NCBI RefSeq assembly: GCF_001279695.1
Contig: NZ_LGDD01000347.1
Span: 1 to 29,841 of the forward strand
DNA from: Streptomyces sp. WM6378
GTDB lineage: Bacteria > Actinomycetota > Actinomycetes > Streptomycetales > Streptomycetaceae
Reading direction: 5' to 3'
DNA length: 29,841 nucleotides
The notes beneath the pieces are model-generated. The model was not told the origin of the DNA and made no database searches. It was given only the letters and a program-made list of their open reading frames with translations. A program made the position numbers and the translations under genes. Positions 7,146 through 14,980 of the stretch are shown here, one piece after another. The first letter of the stretch is position 1. Every line of letters begins with the position of its first letter.

Positions 7146-8063
7146 GTGAACCTTCCAGAACTCGGTGCCTTCCTCAGGACACGCCGCGACCGCATCCGCC
7201 CCGCCGAGGTCGGTCTCCCTCAAGGCCCGCGCCGGCGCGTCCCCGGGCTGCGCCGCGAGGAAGTCGCGCAGCTGGCAGGGCTGTCAGCCGACTACTACAC
7301 CGAGCTGGAACGCGGCAGCGCAAAGAACGGCGTGCAGCCCTCGACCCAGACTCTGGCCGCCCTCGCCCGAGCCCTGCGCCTGAACGGCGACGAGCGCGAC
7401 TACCTGTTTCACCTGGCCGAACGGCCGGTCCCTCCGTCAGCACACGGACCATCGGCACACGTGCAGCCCGCGCTCCTCGGGCTCCTGGACCGGCTGTCCA
7501 ACACCCCCGCCCGTGTCATCACCGACCTGCACGAAACCCTGGTGGAAAAAACGACCTGGCCCTGGCCCTGCTCGGCAAGTCCCCGGCCCACCGCGGCCCG
7601 GCCGCGAGCCTGGTGTACCGCTGGTTCACTGACCCGCAGGCGCGCGAGATCTACCCGCCCGAGGACCACCCGCACCACTCCCAGGTGTTCGTGGCCGACC
7701 TCCAAGCAGCGGCCGCCCGGCGCGGCAGCGACACGGAGGCCACGAAGATGGTCGCCGTGCTGCGCCGCCGCAGCCAGGAGTTCGCAGCCCTCTGGGACAC
7801 CCACGACGTCGCGGTGCGCCGCATGGACCACAAGAGAATAGTCCACCCCATGCTCGGCGTCATCGAACTCGACTGCTACAACCTCCTCAGCGAGGACGGA
7901 CGGCAACGCCTGCTGTGGTTCACCGCCCCGCCCCGCCCCGCCCGGAAGCCCGGGAGCCGAGCAGCTGGAACTGCTGTCTGTCGTAGGGACCCAGGAGCTG
8001 AGCGTCACGGAGGGCATGGCACCGGAGGGGTTGTCCGCGGCGGAATCCGGATCGCAGCGCTGA
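7146..8063 (+). pseudogene. XRE-family regulator with MmyB-type ligand domain, two frameshifts
   Basis: Starting at GTG 7146, the first frame encodes the helix-turn-helix typical of Streptomyces XRE/MmyB regulators (LGAFLRTRRDRIRP, PGLRREEVAQLAGLSADYY, LERG). It runs well to about 7545. There a run of six A (7546-7551) shifts the coding frame: the expected continuation, NDLALALLGKSPAHRG then YRWFTDPQAREIYPPE, lies in another frame. A second shift falls in a tandem GCCCC tract (7925-7943). It restores the original frame, which then reads EQLELLSVVGTQELSV to a TGA at 8061-8063. The product would be about 305 aa, the family norm. Both breaks are in simple repeats, so slippage mutation, contingency variation or sequencing error are all possible. 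Confidence 0.75.
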
Positions 8064-8119
8064 CCCGCGCCGCAGAGGGAGGACCGCCTTCCCGGCAAGG
8101 CGTGGCGGCCCCGGATTGG

Positions 8120-8532
8120 GTGATGTCCCCGATCCAGGCCCGGTTGGGGCGGGATGCGGTGAAGTTGCGCCGCAGGAGATCGCGTACCGCCTGGAGGGCG
8201 GGGTCTGGGATGGTGGTGCGGTGCCGACGCTTCAACATTCGTCCCTGAATGGAGTGTTGGCGCATGAGTCGCTCGATGCGCTTACGGTTCACGACCGGGC
8301 CGTCGGCACGGAGCTCGGCGGTGATGCGCTTGGCTCCGTACGTCTTCCCGGACTCTGCATGGACCTTGCGTATCCGCTGGGTGAGTGCCGCGTCCGCGCC
8401 CCTTTTCGCGGCGCGGGCCGGGGCAGTCTTCAGCCATCGGTAGGACCTGGACCTCGACAGGTTCAGCACGGTGCATAGCCGCTTCACGCCGAAGGTGCCG
8501 CGGTGGTCGGCAACGAACTCGAAGCGGCTCAC
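8120..8532 (-). pseudogene. IS3-family transposase OrfB, 3'-truncated
   Basis: Translation from GTG 8530-8532 gives VSRFEFVADHRGTFGVKRLC, the start of many actinobacterial IS3 OrfB proteins. It continues with the HTH_21 region (YGAKRITAELRADG, RKRIERLMR) and RRHRTTIPDP, then NRAWIGDIT, where the Asp is the first catalytic residue. After this the sequence becomes unrelated (QSGAATPCREGG). The second Asp and the Glu are absent, so the enzyme cannot work. Confidence 0.8.
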
Positions 8533-8815
8533 CACAGTTCGTCGCGCCCGCAAAATACTTGGCTGCCCGGCGCAGGATGTCGCGTTCCATCTCCCGCTCG
8601 CGCACCTGCTTGCGCAAGGCCGCGATCTCCGCCTCCTTCGCCGACGCCGCGACCGCCTCGGGCCGCCCGGCCTCCTCCGCTGTCTTGATCCACTGCCGCA
8701 ACGTCTCGTGGTTCACACTCGGCTCGGCAGCGATCCGCGAGACGGGCCGGCCCGACGACCGGGCCAACGCCACCGCGTCGGCCTGGAACTCCGCCGAGTA
8801 CTTATAGGTCCCCAC
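8533..8815 (-). pseudogene. IS3-family OrfA (helix-turn-helix) with lost stop
   Basis: The likely start is GTG 8813-8815 (GTYKYSAEFQADAVALARS), the standard opening of IS3 OrfA. HTH residues NHETLRQWIK and a leucine-zipper-like segment (KEAEIAALRKQVRERE, RDILRRAAKYFAG) follow. OrfA normally stops after about 95-100 residues with an AxxW-stop overlapping OrfB. Here one extra base appears to turn TGG-TGA into TGT-GGT-GAG, so OrfA reads on out of phase with OrfB. The protein part is otherwise complete. Confidence 0.7.
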
Positions 8816-8987
8816 CTGGACTCCTCTCCCTGGACTCAAGACCCAGTGTCAAGGTGTCCACGATCAAGGTGGCGGGCCCACCCTCAAGTGAGGGGTTTCG
8901 TCCTGGCGCGGCCGCGAGGTGAAGGGTGAGGATGGCCTTGACGGCCGCGGTGTTGCGGTTGGTGCTGCAGCGCAGCTTGCGCAACCC

Positions 8988-9300
8988 GGGCGAGCTGGGC
9001 GTAGGTGTCACCGCACCTCAGATGGGCCAGAGCGAGTGGAGCCTGACGGCCCGCCGGCAGGCGCCGCCACCGTGTGCAGATCTCCCGCCGCCGGAAGGTG
9101 AGTTGTCCAGTTAGGAACGTCAGGAACCGCAGGCTGCGGCTGGACAGATCGATCGAAGATGGGTGGACAAGCACACGAAGCTCCTGGCGGACAGGGTGAT
9201 CTTGGTCGAGAACCCGTCTACCAGGAGCTTCATCGTTACGCAAGAGCGTCCAACTCGCAGTCGGCACCGCGAGGTTGGAAAACGCTCAATGGTGGCTGTT
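8988..9300 (-). mobile_element. IS5-type (DDE_Tnp_4) insertion sequence remnant
   Basis: Reading leftward, GTG at 9172-9174 opens VLVHPSSIDLSSRSLRFL, then LTFRRREICTRWRRL and HLRCGDTYAQLA. This is the N-terminal helix-turn-helix region of IS5-type transposases of Streptomyces. Coding similarity stops at about 8988 after some 60 residues; the DDE domain is gone. The 120 bp before the GTG also resembles the region before the transposase at 29553, so this is an eroded copy of the same element family in the opposite orientation. Confidence 0.75.
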
Positions 9301-9509
9301 GTCTCAGACCATCTGGTCCAGCACCGCTGCCCGATCGCGCTCAACTACGCTCGGCCGATATGATGGGTCTTCCCTGCGTCAATGCTGGCCCACATTGCGG
9401 CCATCTGATCCCTCCGTGCATCGAGCTGTAAGCGTGAACCACAGACGACGTCGCTGTCGATTCCCTACGGAGCGATCATTCGCAATTCCTAATTGGCAGC
9501 CGAGTCGTC

Positions 9510-10175
9510 GTGGGGCGACGGGCGGCCAATCATTCCGAGCCATCAGCGGCAAAGCACTACAAGCCACACCCGTCCCCCCTGGGCGGGCCAACCATACGAA
9601 GGGCTCGCCCTGTCCCGCAGGAGAGCGTAGGGACAAGCGCTACCCCCGCGCCGAAGTCGCGCTTTCTCGTCCTGCACGACTACGGCATGGGCGGCGCGTG
9701 GTGGTGGGTTCACGCGCGATCGGCCCGAGAGGTCCTGGAGACGTTCGCGGAGGTCGAGGTGGTCGACCCTCCCGATGCCATCGAGCGGGCTGACCGGGAC
9801 CTGGAGGAAGTCGACATCGACGAGCCAACCATGCCCCCGAGCCTGGACCAGCTGCGGGCCGCGCGCGACGCACAGCGCGGCCGCCCGGGTTTCGGTGCGC
9901 TCGCGGGCCGGAGCATCGTGCACCTTCGGCGTCGCTGGGACGGGGAAGGCGATGAGCCGGCGATCTACCTCATGGAGGTCGGCTCCGACGGCCGCAGGTT
10001 GCGCCAGGTAGAGCTCGCTGACGACGGAACCGCACTGAAAAGCAGCCCCGACGACTGGTCGTTCAACCCGCCAGTGGTGGACCTCTACGACCCTGAGTGG
10101 GCGGACAAGGAGATCCGTCCGGACGAGTTTGAGGCGGCATGGCTGCGAGCACGGCACGTCGCCAGCGAGCAGTGA
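9510..10175 (+). CDS. Conserved hypothetical protein, start uncertain
   Basis: The frame from GTG 9510 gives 221 aa. The coherent part begins near residue 50 (KSRFLVLHDYGMGGAWWWVHARSA) and runs to the end. It is acidic and rich in Trp and Arg, with AREVLETFAEVEVVDP, a GRSIVHLRRRWDG segment and VVDLYDPEWADKEI. No signal peptide or membrane segment is visible, so it is probably cytoplasmic. The expected start close to KSRFLV has no ATG, GTG or TTG. The first 45 residues look like translated noncoding DNA, and an IS remnant ends about 200 bp upstream, so the native start may have been lost. I recognise no catalytic motif and assign no function. Confidence 0.6.
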   Translation: MGRRAANHSEPSAAKHYKPHPSPLGGPTIRRARPVPQESVGTSATPAPKSRFLVLHDYGMGGAWWWVHARSAREVLETFAEVEVVDPPDAIERADRDLEEVDIDEPTMPPSLDQLRAARDAQRGRPGFGALAGRSIVHLRRRWDGEGDEPAIYLMEVGSDGRRLRQVELADDGTALKSSPDDWSFNPPVVDLYDPEWADKEIRPDEFEAAWLRARHVASEQ

Positions 10176-10436
10176 AAGGGCCCAGCCATCGCATGGCGCA
10201 GCCAGAATGCCCGCCCGTGACCGCTTTCGAGCGCACCCGACCGGCCACCAGATCCGACCGCAGCACTCCCGTAACCTCTGCTCCAGGGTTCAAAAGCAGC
10301 TTCCCACGATGACAACTCGCTTGTCGGCCAGTGCAGTCAGGCCCTTTCGCCGAGATCACCCAGACACCGCCCGACTCTAGGCCCGACGGCGTCATCGCTG
10401 ATGACTTCCGGCCACGGCGCGGCCGCCGGGCGGTGC
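10176..10436. other. Intergenic region between two convergent genes
   Basis: The hypothetical gene ends at 10175 and the leftward TetR gene ends at 10437. A leftward frame (about 10085-10315) has protein-like stretches but overlaps the hypothetical gene and shows no known motif. No clear terminator hairpin was found by eye. Confidence 0.4.
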
Positions 10437-11015
10437 TCAGGCGCCGGCGGGCCCCGTGCGCAGTCCGGCCATGACCAGGTCGAGGAGGCGGGCGGCGCGG
10501 GGCTCCCAGTCGTCGTGCGGGTCGAGCTGCCACAGGCCCGCGATGGCGAGGAGGAAGTCGTCCGCGGTGAAACCGGGGCGGATGGTGCCGGCGTCCTGGC
10601 CGGCGCGGAGCAGCAGGCCCGCCGCCCTCATCACCGGGGTGGGCGGCGGCTTCTCCGGCCCGCCGGGGGTGCAGGTGGCCTGGCGGATCGCGTCGGCCAG
10701 CCCGGCCTTGGTCATGGCGAACTCGGCGAGCCGGTCCATCCACGCGCGCAGGGCCTGGTCGGGCGGCCGGGTCTCCAGCAGCTGGGTGGCGCTGCCGGCG
10801 ACCTGCTGCATCTCGTGACGGTAGATCTCCAGCACGAGCGATTCGCGGTTGGGGAAGTTGCGGTAGAACGTGCCCTGCCCGACGCCCGCCTTCTTGGCGA
10901 TCATGCTCAGCGGGGCGTCCGCGCACCGGGACAGTTCGACGAGGGCCACGTCGAGGATGCGCTCGCGGTTGCGCTGCGCGTCCGAGCGCCGGGGCGAGTC
11001 CTGCTGCTGCGGCAC
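10437..11015 (-). CDS. TetR/AcrR-family repressor, divergent to the molybdenum hydroxylase operon
   Basis: The product is 192 aa. GTG start at 11013-11015 with a strong GAGGAGG four bases upstream. Residues 15-60 are the TetR DNA-binding domain (NRERILDVALVEL, SMIAKKAGVGQGTFYRNFPNRESL). The rest is an alpha-helical ligand/dimer domain of the type seen in many Streptomyces TetR proteins (MTKAGLADAIRQATC, AGLLLRAGQDAGTIRPG). It reads away from the operon starting at 11257, and two TetR-like operator palindromes lie between them. This arrangement predicts repression of both itself and the oxidoreductase operon, relieved by a small molecule, perhaps an aldehyde or aromatic substrate. The ligand is unknown. 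Confidence 0.88.
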   Translation of the reverse strand: MPQQQDSPRRSDAQRNRERILDVALVELSRCADAPLSMIAKKAGVGQGTFYRNFPNRESLVLEIYRHEMQQVAGSATQLLETRPPDQALRAWMDRLAEFAMTKAGLADAIRQATCTPGGPEKPPPTPVMRAAGLLLRAGQDAGTIRPGFTADDFLLAIAGLWQLDPHDDWEPRAARLLDLVMAGLRTGPAGA

Positions 11016-11057
11016 GTGTCCTCCTCATGGGTCCGTGGCGGGAACCCACCCTTGCTA

Positions 11058-11106
11058 ACCGGACAACTGTCCGGTACGTTCTCAAGTAACGGACAGTTGT
11101 CCGGTT
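11058..11106. promoter_or_regulatory. Twin palindromic operators for the divergent TetR repressor
   Basis: ACCGGACAACTGTCCGGT (11058-11075) and AACGGACAGTTGTCCGGTT (11089-11107) share GGACA-2-TGTCC, and the second is nearly the reverse complement of the first. Their centres are exactly 30 bp apart, about three helical turns, so two repressor dimers could bind the same face. They lie 43-90 bp from the TetR start and about 150 bp before the operon's first gene. Confidence 0.75.
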
Positions 11107-11256
11107 GCCTCCACCATAGCGGCGGACGCGACCCAGCGGCAGTCGCAGGCTGCCCCTGTCCGGCTCAGCACCCAGCACCTTCGTTTCGCCCCGCGCCGTA
11201 CGTACTCCGGCCGCCGGACCCTCCCGTCCGCACTGTCCATGCGAAAGAAGCAGCTC

Positions 11257-11856
11257 ATGGCCTCATCGACGTCCAGTGTCCTCTCGACGTCCAGTGTCAT
11301 CACCTTGAAGATCAACGGCGAGAAACACACACTACCCGTCGACCACCGCACCACCCTGCTCGACGCACTCCGCGAGCGCCTCGACCTGACCGGCACCAAG
11401 AAGGGCTGCGACCAGGGACAGTGCGGGGCCTGTACCGTCCTGCTGGACGGGCGCCGGGCGGTCGCCTGTCTGCAACTGGCCGTCGCGGCCGAGAACCGCG
11501 AGATAACCACCATCGAGGGCGTGGCCGACGGTGACCGCCTGCACCCCGTGCAGCAGGCCTTCCTCGACCTGGACGGATTCCAGTGCGGCTACTGCACTCC
11601 GGGCCAGATCTGCTCGGCGATCGGGGTGATCGAGGAACACGCGGCGGGCTGGCCGAGCGCCGCCACCTCCGACGTACGGCCCGAGGCGGGGCCGCCGCCG
11701 CTGAGCGCCGAGGAGATCCGGGAGCGGATGAGCGGCAACCTTTGCCGCTGCGGCGCGTACGTGTCGATCGTCGAGGCGGTGGCCCGCGCGGCCCAGGTCC
11801 AGGCGGACGGGCGCCGCGGCGAGGACGTTCCGGCGGGCAAGGGGGCGGCGGCATGA
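11257..11856 (+). CDS. Molybdenum hydroxylase, 2Fe-2S subunit (PaoA/XdhA-like)
   Basis: The product is 199 aa from ATG 11257, preceded by AAAGAAG at 6 nt; ATG 11239 would add six residues. Residues 15-90 are a plant-type ferredoxin domain with Cys51, Cys56, Cys59 and Cys71 (GCDQGQCGACTV, VACLQ). A helical [2Fe-2S]-binding domain follows with CGYCTPGQ (Cys110, Cys113) and GNLCRCGAY (Cys163, Cys165). All eight cluster ligands are present. It carries electrons from the molybdenum site to FAD. E. coli PaoA has a twin-arginine export signal; here the N-terminus is Ser/Thr-rich and lacks one, so the enzyme should be cytoplasmic. An 18-bp in-frame duplication (11266-11298) gives a repeated STSSV. 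Confidence 0.92.
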   Translation: MASSTSSVLSTSSVITLKINGEKHTLPVDHRTTLLDALRERLDLTGTKKGCDQGQCGACTVLLDGRRAVACLQLAVAAENREITTIEGVADGDRLHPVQQAFLDLDGFQCGYCTPGQICSAIGVIEEHAAGWPSAATSDVRPEAGPPPLSAEEIRERMSGNLCRCGAYVSIVEAVARAAQVQADGRRGEDVPAGKGAAA

Positions 11857-12845
11857 GGGAGTTCGACTACCAGCGGGCGTCCGACGTCGCCGGCGCCGTC
11901 GCGCTGCTCGGCGCCGATCCGGACACCCGCTTCCTCGGAGGCGGCACCAACCTCGTCGACCTGATGAAGTCCGGGGTCGAGCGCCCCGCCCGGCTCGTCG
12001 ACATCCGTGAACTCCCGCTCGACGAGATCGAGTCGACGCCCGACGGCGGACTGCGCATCGGCGCCACGGTCACCAACGGCGACCTCGCCGCCCACCCCGA
12101 GATCCGGCGTCGCTACCCGGCCCTCGCGCAGGCGGTGCTGGCGGGCGCCTCGGGACAGCTGCGCAACATGGCCACGGTCGGCGGGAACCTGCTCCAGCGC
12201 ACCCGCTGCGGCTACTTCACCGACGTCACCAAGCCCTGCAACAAGCGGGTGCCCGGCAGCGGTTGCCCCGCGATCGAGGGCGAACACCATAACCACGCGA
12301 TCCTCGGCGCCTCCGGTCACTGCGTGGCCGTACACCCCTCGGACATGGCCGTGGCCCTGACCGCCTTCGACGCCGTGGTCCACTTCCACACGGCCCACGG
12401 GCCGGGGGAGTTGCCGCTCACCGACTTCTACCCGCCCGTCGGCGACACCCCGCACCGTGAGACGGCCCTGCCGTCGGGCGCGCTGATCACCCACGTCACG
12501 CTCCCGCCCGCCCCGGTCGCCGCCCGCTCCCGCTACCGCAAGGTGCGCGAGCGTGCCTCGTACGCCTTCGCCATCGGCTCGCTCGCCGCGGCGCTCGACG
12601 TCCGCGACGGCGTCGTACAGGACGCCCGTCTGGCCTTCGGTGCCGTCGCCTCCCGTCCGTGGCGGGCCGGCGCGGCCGAGCAGGTCCTCATCGGTGCGCC
12701 TGCCGACGCCGGGACCTACGCCGCCGCGGCGGACGCCGAGCTGGCGGCGGCCCGGCCGCTGCCGCACAACGGCTACAAGGTGGAGCTGATCCGCAACCTC
12801 GTGGTGGCCGTCCTGTCCGAACTCGCCGAGGAAGCCGCCCGATGA
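11853..12845 (+). CDS. Molybdenum hydroxylase, FAD-binding subunit with 4Fe-4S cysteines (PaoB-like)
   Basis: The product is 330 aa. Its ATG overlaps the preceding stop (ATGA). Residues 1-170 are the FAD-binding PCMH domain, with FLGGGTNLVDLMK binding the pyrophosphate and TVGGNLLQRTRCGYF around residues 109-122. Cys119, Cys129, Cys138 and Cys157 match the spacing of the extra [4Fe-4S] cluster described for E. coli PaoB. Residues 220-330 form the CO-dehydrogenase flavoprotein C-terminal domain (SRYRKVRERASYAFA). It passes electrons from the 2Fe-2S subunit to an acceptor. The Cys pattern places it with the PaoABC/4-hydroxybenzoyl-CoA-like branch rather than classical xanthine dehydrogenase. 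Confidence 0.92.
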   Translation: MREFDYQRASDVAGAVALLGADPDTRFLGGGTNLVDLMKSGVERPARLVDIRELPLDEIESTPDGGLRIGATVTNGDLAAHPEIRRRYPALAQAVLAGASGQLRNMATVGGNLLQRTRCGYFTDVTKPCNKRVPGSGCPAIEGEHHNHAILGASGHCVAVHPSDMAVALTAFDAVVHFHTAHGPGELPLTDFYPPVGDTPHRETALPSGALITHVTLPPAPVAARSRYRKVRERASYAFAIGSLAAALDVRDGVVQDARLAFGAVASRPWRAGAAEQVLIGAPADAGTYAAAADAELAAARPLPHNGYKVELIRNLVVAVLSELAEEAAR

Positions 12846-14980
12846 CCACCCTCAGCACCGCCACCACCCTGCACACAGCCGCCGTCGGCACCGCGCACAC
12901 CCGAGTCGAGGGACGGGACAAGGTCACCGGAGCCGCCCGCTACGCCGGGGAGGTTCCCTTCGCCGACCTCGCCCACGGCTGGCTGGTGCTGTCCACGGTC
13001 GCGCGTGGCCGCATCCGTGACCTCGACACCGAGTCCGTCCTCGCCATGCCCGGTGTCCTCGCCGTCCTGGAACACCGCAACGCCCCGCGCCTCACCACCG
13101 ACTACACCGGCCTGCTGGGCATGCGGCCGGACCCGACCTGCGCCGTCTTCCAGCACGACCGGGTGCCCCATCTGGGCTGGCCCGTGGCGCTGGTCGTGGC
13201 CGAGACGTCCGAGCAGGCCAGAGAGGCCGCCGAGACGCTCGTGGTGCGCTACGAACAGGAGCCGCACGACGTCGGGTTCGGCGCCGGACACCCCGACGCC
13301 TACGCGGCGGACGGACACATTCCGGCGGTGACGGAGAAGGGTGACCTCGACGCCGGACTGGCCGCCGCGGCCGTCGTCGTGGACGCCGAGTACACCACTC
13401 CCGAAGAGCACCACCATCCGATGGAACCCCATGCCGCGACCGCCCGCTGGGACGGCGGCCGGCTGGAGGTGACCGACTCCAACCAGGGCGCCACCTGGGT
13501 CGTCGGCGAGCTGGCGAACCTCTTCTCGCTCGACCCGGCCGCGGTGCGCGTACGCTCCGAACACGTCGGCGGCGGCTTCGGCAGCAAGGGCGTGCGCGCC
13601 CACCAGGTCGCCGCCGTGATGGCCGCGACCGTCCTGCAGCGGCCGGTGCGCGTCGTCCTGACACGCCGTCAGATGTTCTCGCTGGCCGGCTACCGCAGCC
13701 CCACCATTCAGCACGTCCGGCTCGGCGCCGACACCGACGGGCACCTGCGTGCTTTGGCGCACCACTCCCTCAGCCAGACCGCCACCGGCTACGAGTTCGT
13801 GGAATCGAGCGCCGGGGTGGCCCGGGTGATGTACGACGCCGACGCCCACCACACCGCCAACCGCGTCGTACGGCTCGACATACCGTCCCCGACGTTCATG
13901 CGCGCCCCGGGCGAGGCGCCGGGATCGTTCGCGCTCGAGGCCGCCCTCGACGAACTCGCCGAGAAGTGCGGGATCGACCCGATCGAACTGCGCCTGCGCA
14001 ACGAACCCGACAGGGGGCCGGTGTCCGGCCTGCCGTTCGCCGGCCGCAATCTGGCCGCCTGCTTCCGGGAGGGCGCCCGCAGGTTCGGCTGGGCCGAGCG
14101 AGACCCGCGCCCCGGGCTGCGCCGCGAGGGCCGGCTGCTGCTCGGCACGGGCATGGCGGCCGCCTCCTTCCCGGCGGGCGCCATGCCGTCCACAGCGAGC
14201 GCGACCGCGCACCCGGGCGGCACCTTCACCGTCCGGATCTCGGCGGCCGACATCGGCACGGGGGCCCGTACCGCACTCACCCTGATAGCCGCCGACGCGC
14301 TGCGGACGTCTCCCGAACGCGTCCATGTGCGCATCGGCGACAGCGACTTCGGCCCGGCGATGATCGCCGGCGGCTCCATGGGCACCCGCTCCTGGGCCTG
14401 GGCGATCCGGGTGGCGGCCGCGGAGCTGTGCGAGCGGCTGGCCCTCGGCACCGGCATCCCGCCCGAGGGGATCACCGTACGGTCGGACACCACCGAGGCC
14501 ATCGGCGCCCTCGCCGCGGCCGAACGGCACTCCTACGGCGCTCAGTTCGCGGAAGTCTCCGTGGACCCCGGCACCGGCGAGGTGCGGGTGCGGCGCATGC
14601 TCGGCGTCTTCGCGGCAGGCCGGATCATCAACCCGCTCACCGCGCGCAACCAGTTGCGGGGCGGCATGATCTGGGGCATCTCCATGGCCCTGCACGAGGA
14701 GGCCGTCCGCGACCGCGTCTCGGGCGGACACGTCGGCGCCGACCTCGCGGGCTACCACGTCGCGACACACGCCGACGTGCCCCGCATCGAGGCCGACTGG
14801 ATCGAGGACACCGATCCCGACGACCCGGTCGGCATCAAGGGCATCGGTGAGATCGGCATCGTCGGCGCCGCGGCCGCCGTCGCCAACGCGGTCTGGCACG
14901 CGACCGGTGTGCGCCACCGCAGCCTGCCCATCCGCCCGGACCGGATCCTCGCGGCCGCCGCGGAGGCGCCGGATGCTTGA
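12842..14980 (+). CDS. Molybdenum hydroxylase, molybdopterin catalytic subunit (PaoC-like aldehyde oxidase)
   Basis: The product is 712 aa. The ATG at 12842 overlaps the FAD subunit stop (ATGA). Domains in order: the aldehyde oxidase hammerhead (VEGRDKVTGAARYAGEV from about 20) and the large molybdopterin-binding domain. The latter contains GGGFGSKG near 240, MRAPGEAPG near 352 and the catalytic base in GIGEIG (Glu670). Length matches E. coli PaoC (732 aa). Xanthine dehydrogenases need a particular Arg/Glu pair for purines, which I cannot confirm here. Resemblance and subunit set point instead to aldehyde or aromatic aldehyde oxidation. It needs molybdopterin cytosine dinucleotide or a related cofactor inserted by the next gene's product. 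Confidence 0.92.
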   Translation: MTTLSTATTLHTAAVGTAHTRVEGRDKVTGAARYAGEVPFADLAHGWLVLSTVARGRIRDLDTESVLAMPGVLAVLEHRNAPRLTTDYTGLLGMRPDPTCAVFQHDRVPHLGWPVALVVAETSEQAREAAETLVVRYEQEPHDVGFGAGHPDAYAADGHIPAVTEKGDLDAGLAAAAVVVDAEYTTPEEHHHPMEPHAATARWDGGRLEVTDSNQGATWVVGELANLFSLDPAAVRVRSEHVGGGFGSKGVRAHQVAAVMAATVLQRPVRVVLTRRQMFSLAGYRSPTIQHVRLGADTDGHLRALAHHSLSQTATGYEFVESSAGVARVMYDADAHHTANRVVRLDIPSPTFMRAPGEAPGSFALEAALDELAEKCGIDPIELRLRNEPDRGPVSGLPFAGRNLAACFREGARRFGWAERDPRPGLRREGRLLLGTGMAAASFPAGAMPSTASATAHPGGTFTVRISAADIGTGARTALTLIAADALRTSPERVHVRIGDSDFGPAMIAGGSMGTRSWAWAIRVAAAELCERLALGTGIPPEGITVRSDTTEAIGALAAAERHSYGAQFAEVSVDPGTGEVRVRRMLGVFAAGRIINPLTARNQLRGGMIWGISMALHEEAVRDRVSGGHVGADLAGYHVATHADVPRIEADWIEDTDPDDPVGIKGIGEIGIVGAAAAVANAVWHATGVRHRSLPIRPDRILAAAAEAPDA

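Larger units (their letters stand above)
8120..8870 (-). mobile_element. IS3-family insertion sequence, truncated
   Basis: OrfA and the first half of OrfB are present on the reverse strand. The element is cut at about 8120, just after the first Asp of the DDE catalytic triad, so two thirds of the integrase domain and one terminal repeat are missing. The intact side, upstream of OrfA, extends to about 8870. It has lost transposition function in cis. Confidence 0.8.

Noticed and set aside
10063..11178. Leftward 371-codon frame overlapping the TetR gene
   Set aside because: It is the out-of-frame partner of the TetR gene; the HTH lies only in the other frame.
11589..12767. Leftward 392-codon frame opposite the FAD subunit
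   Set aside because: Mirror frame of a motif-complete gene; composition typical of antisense shadows.
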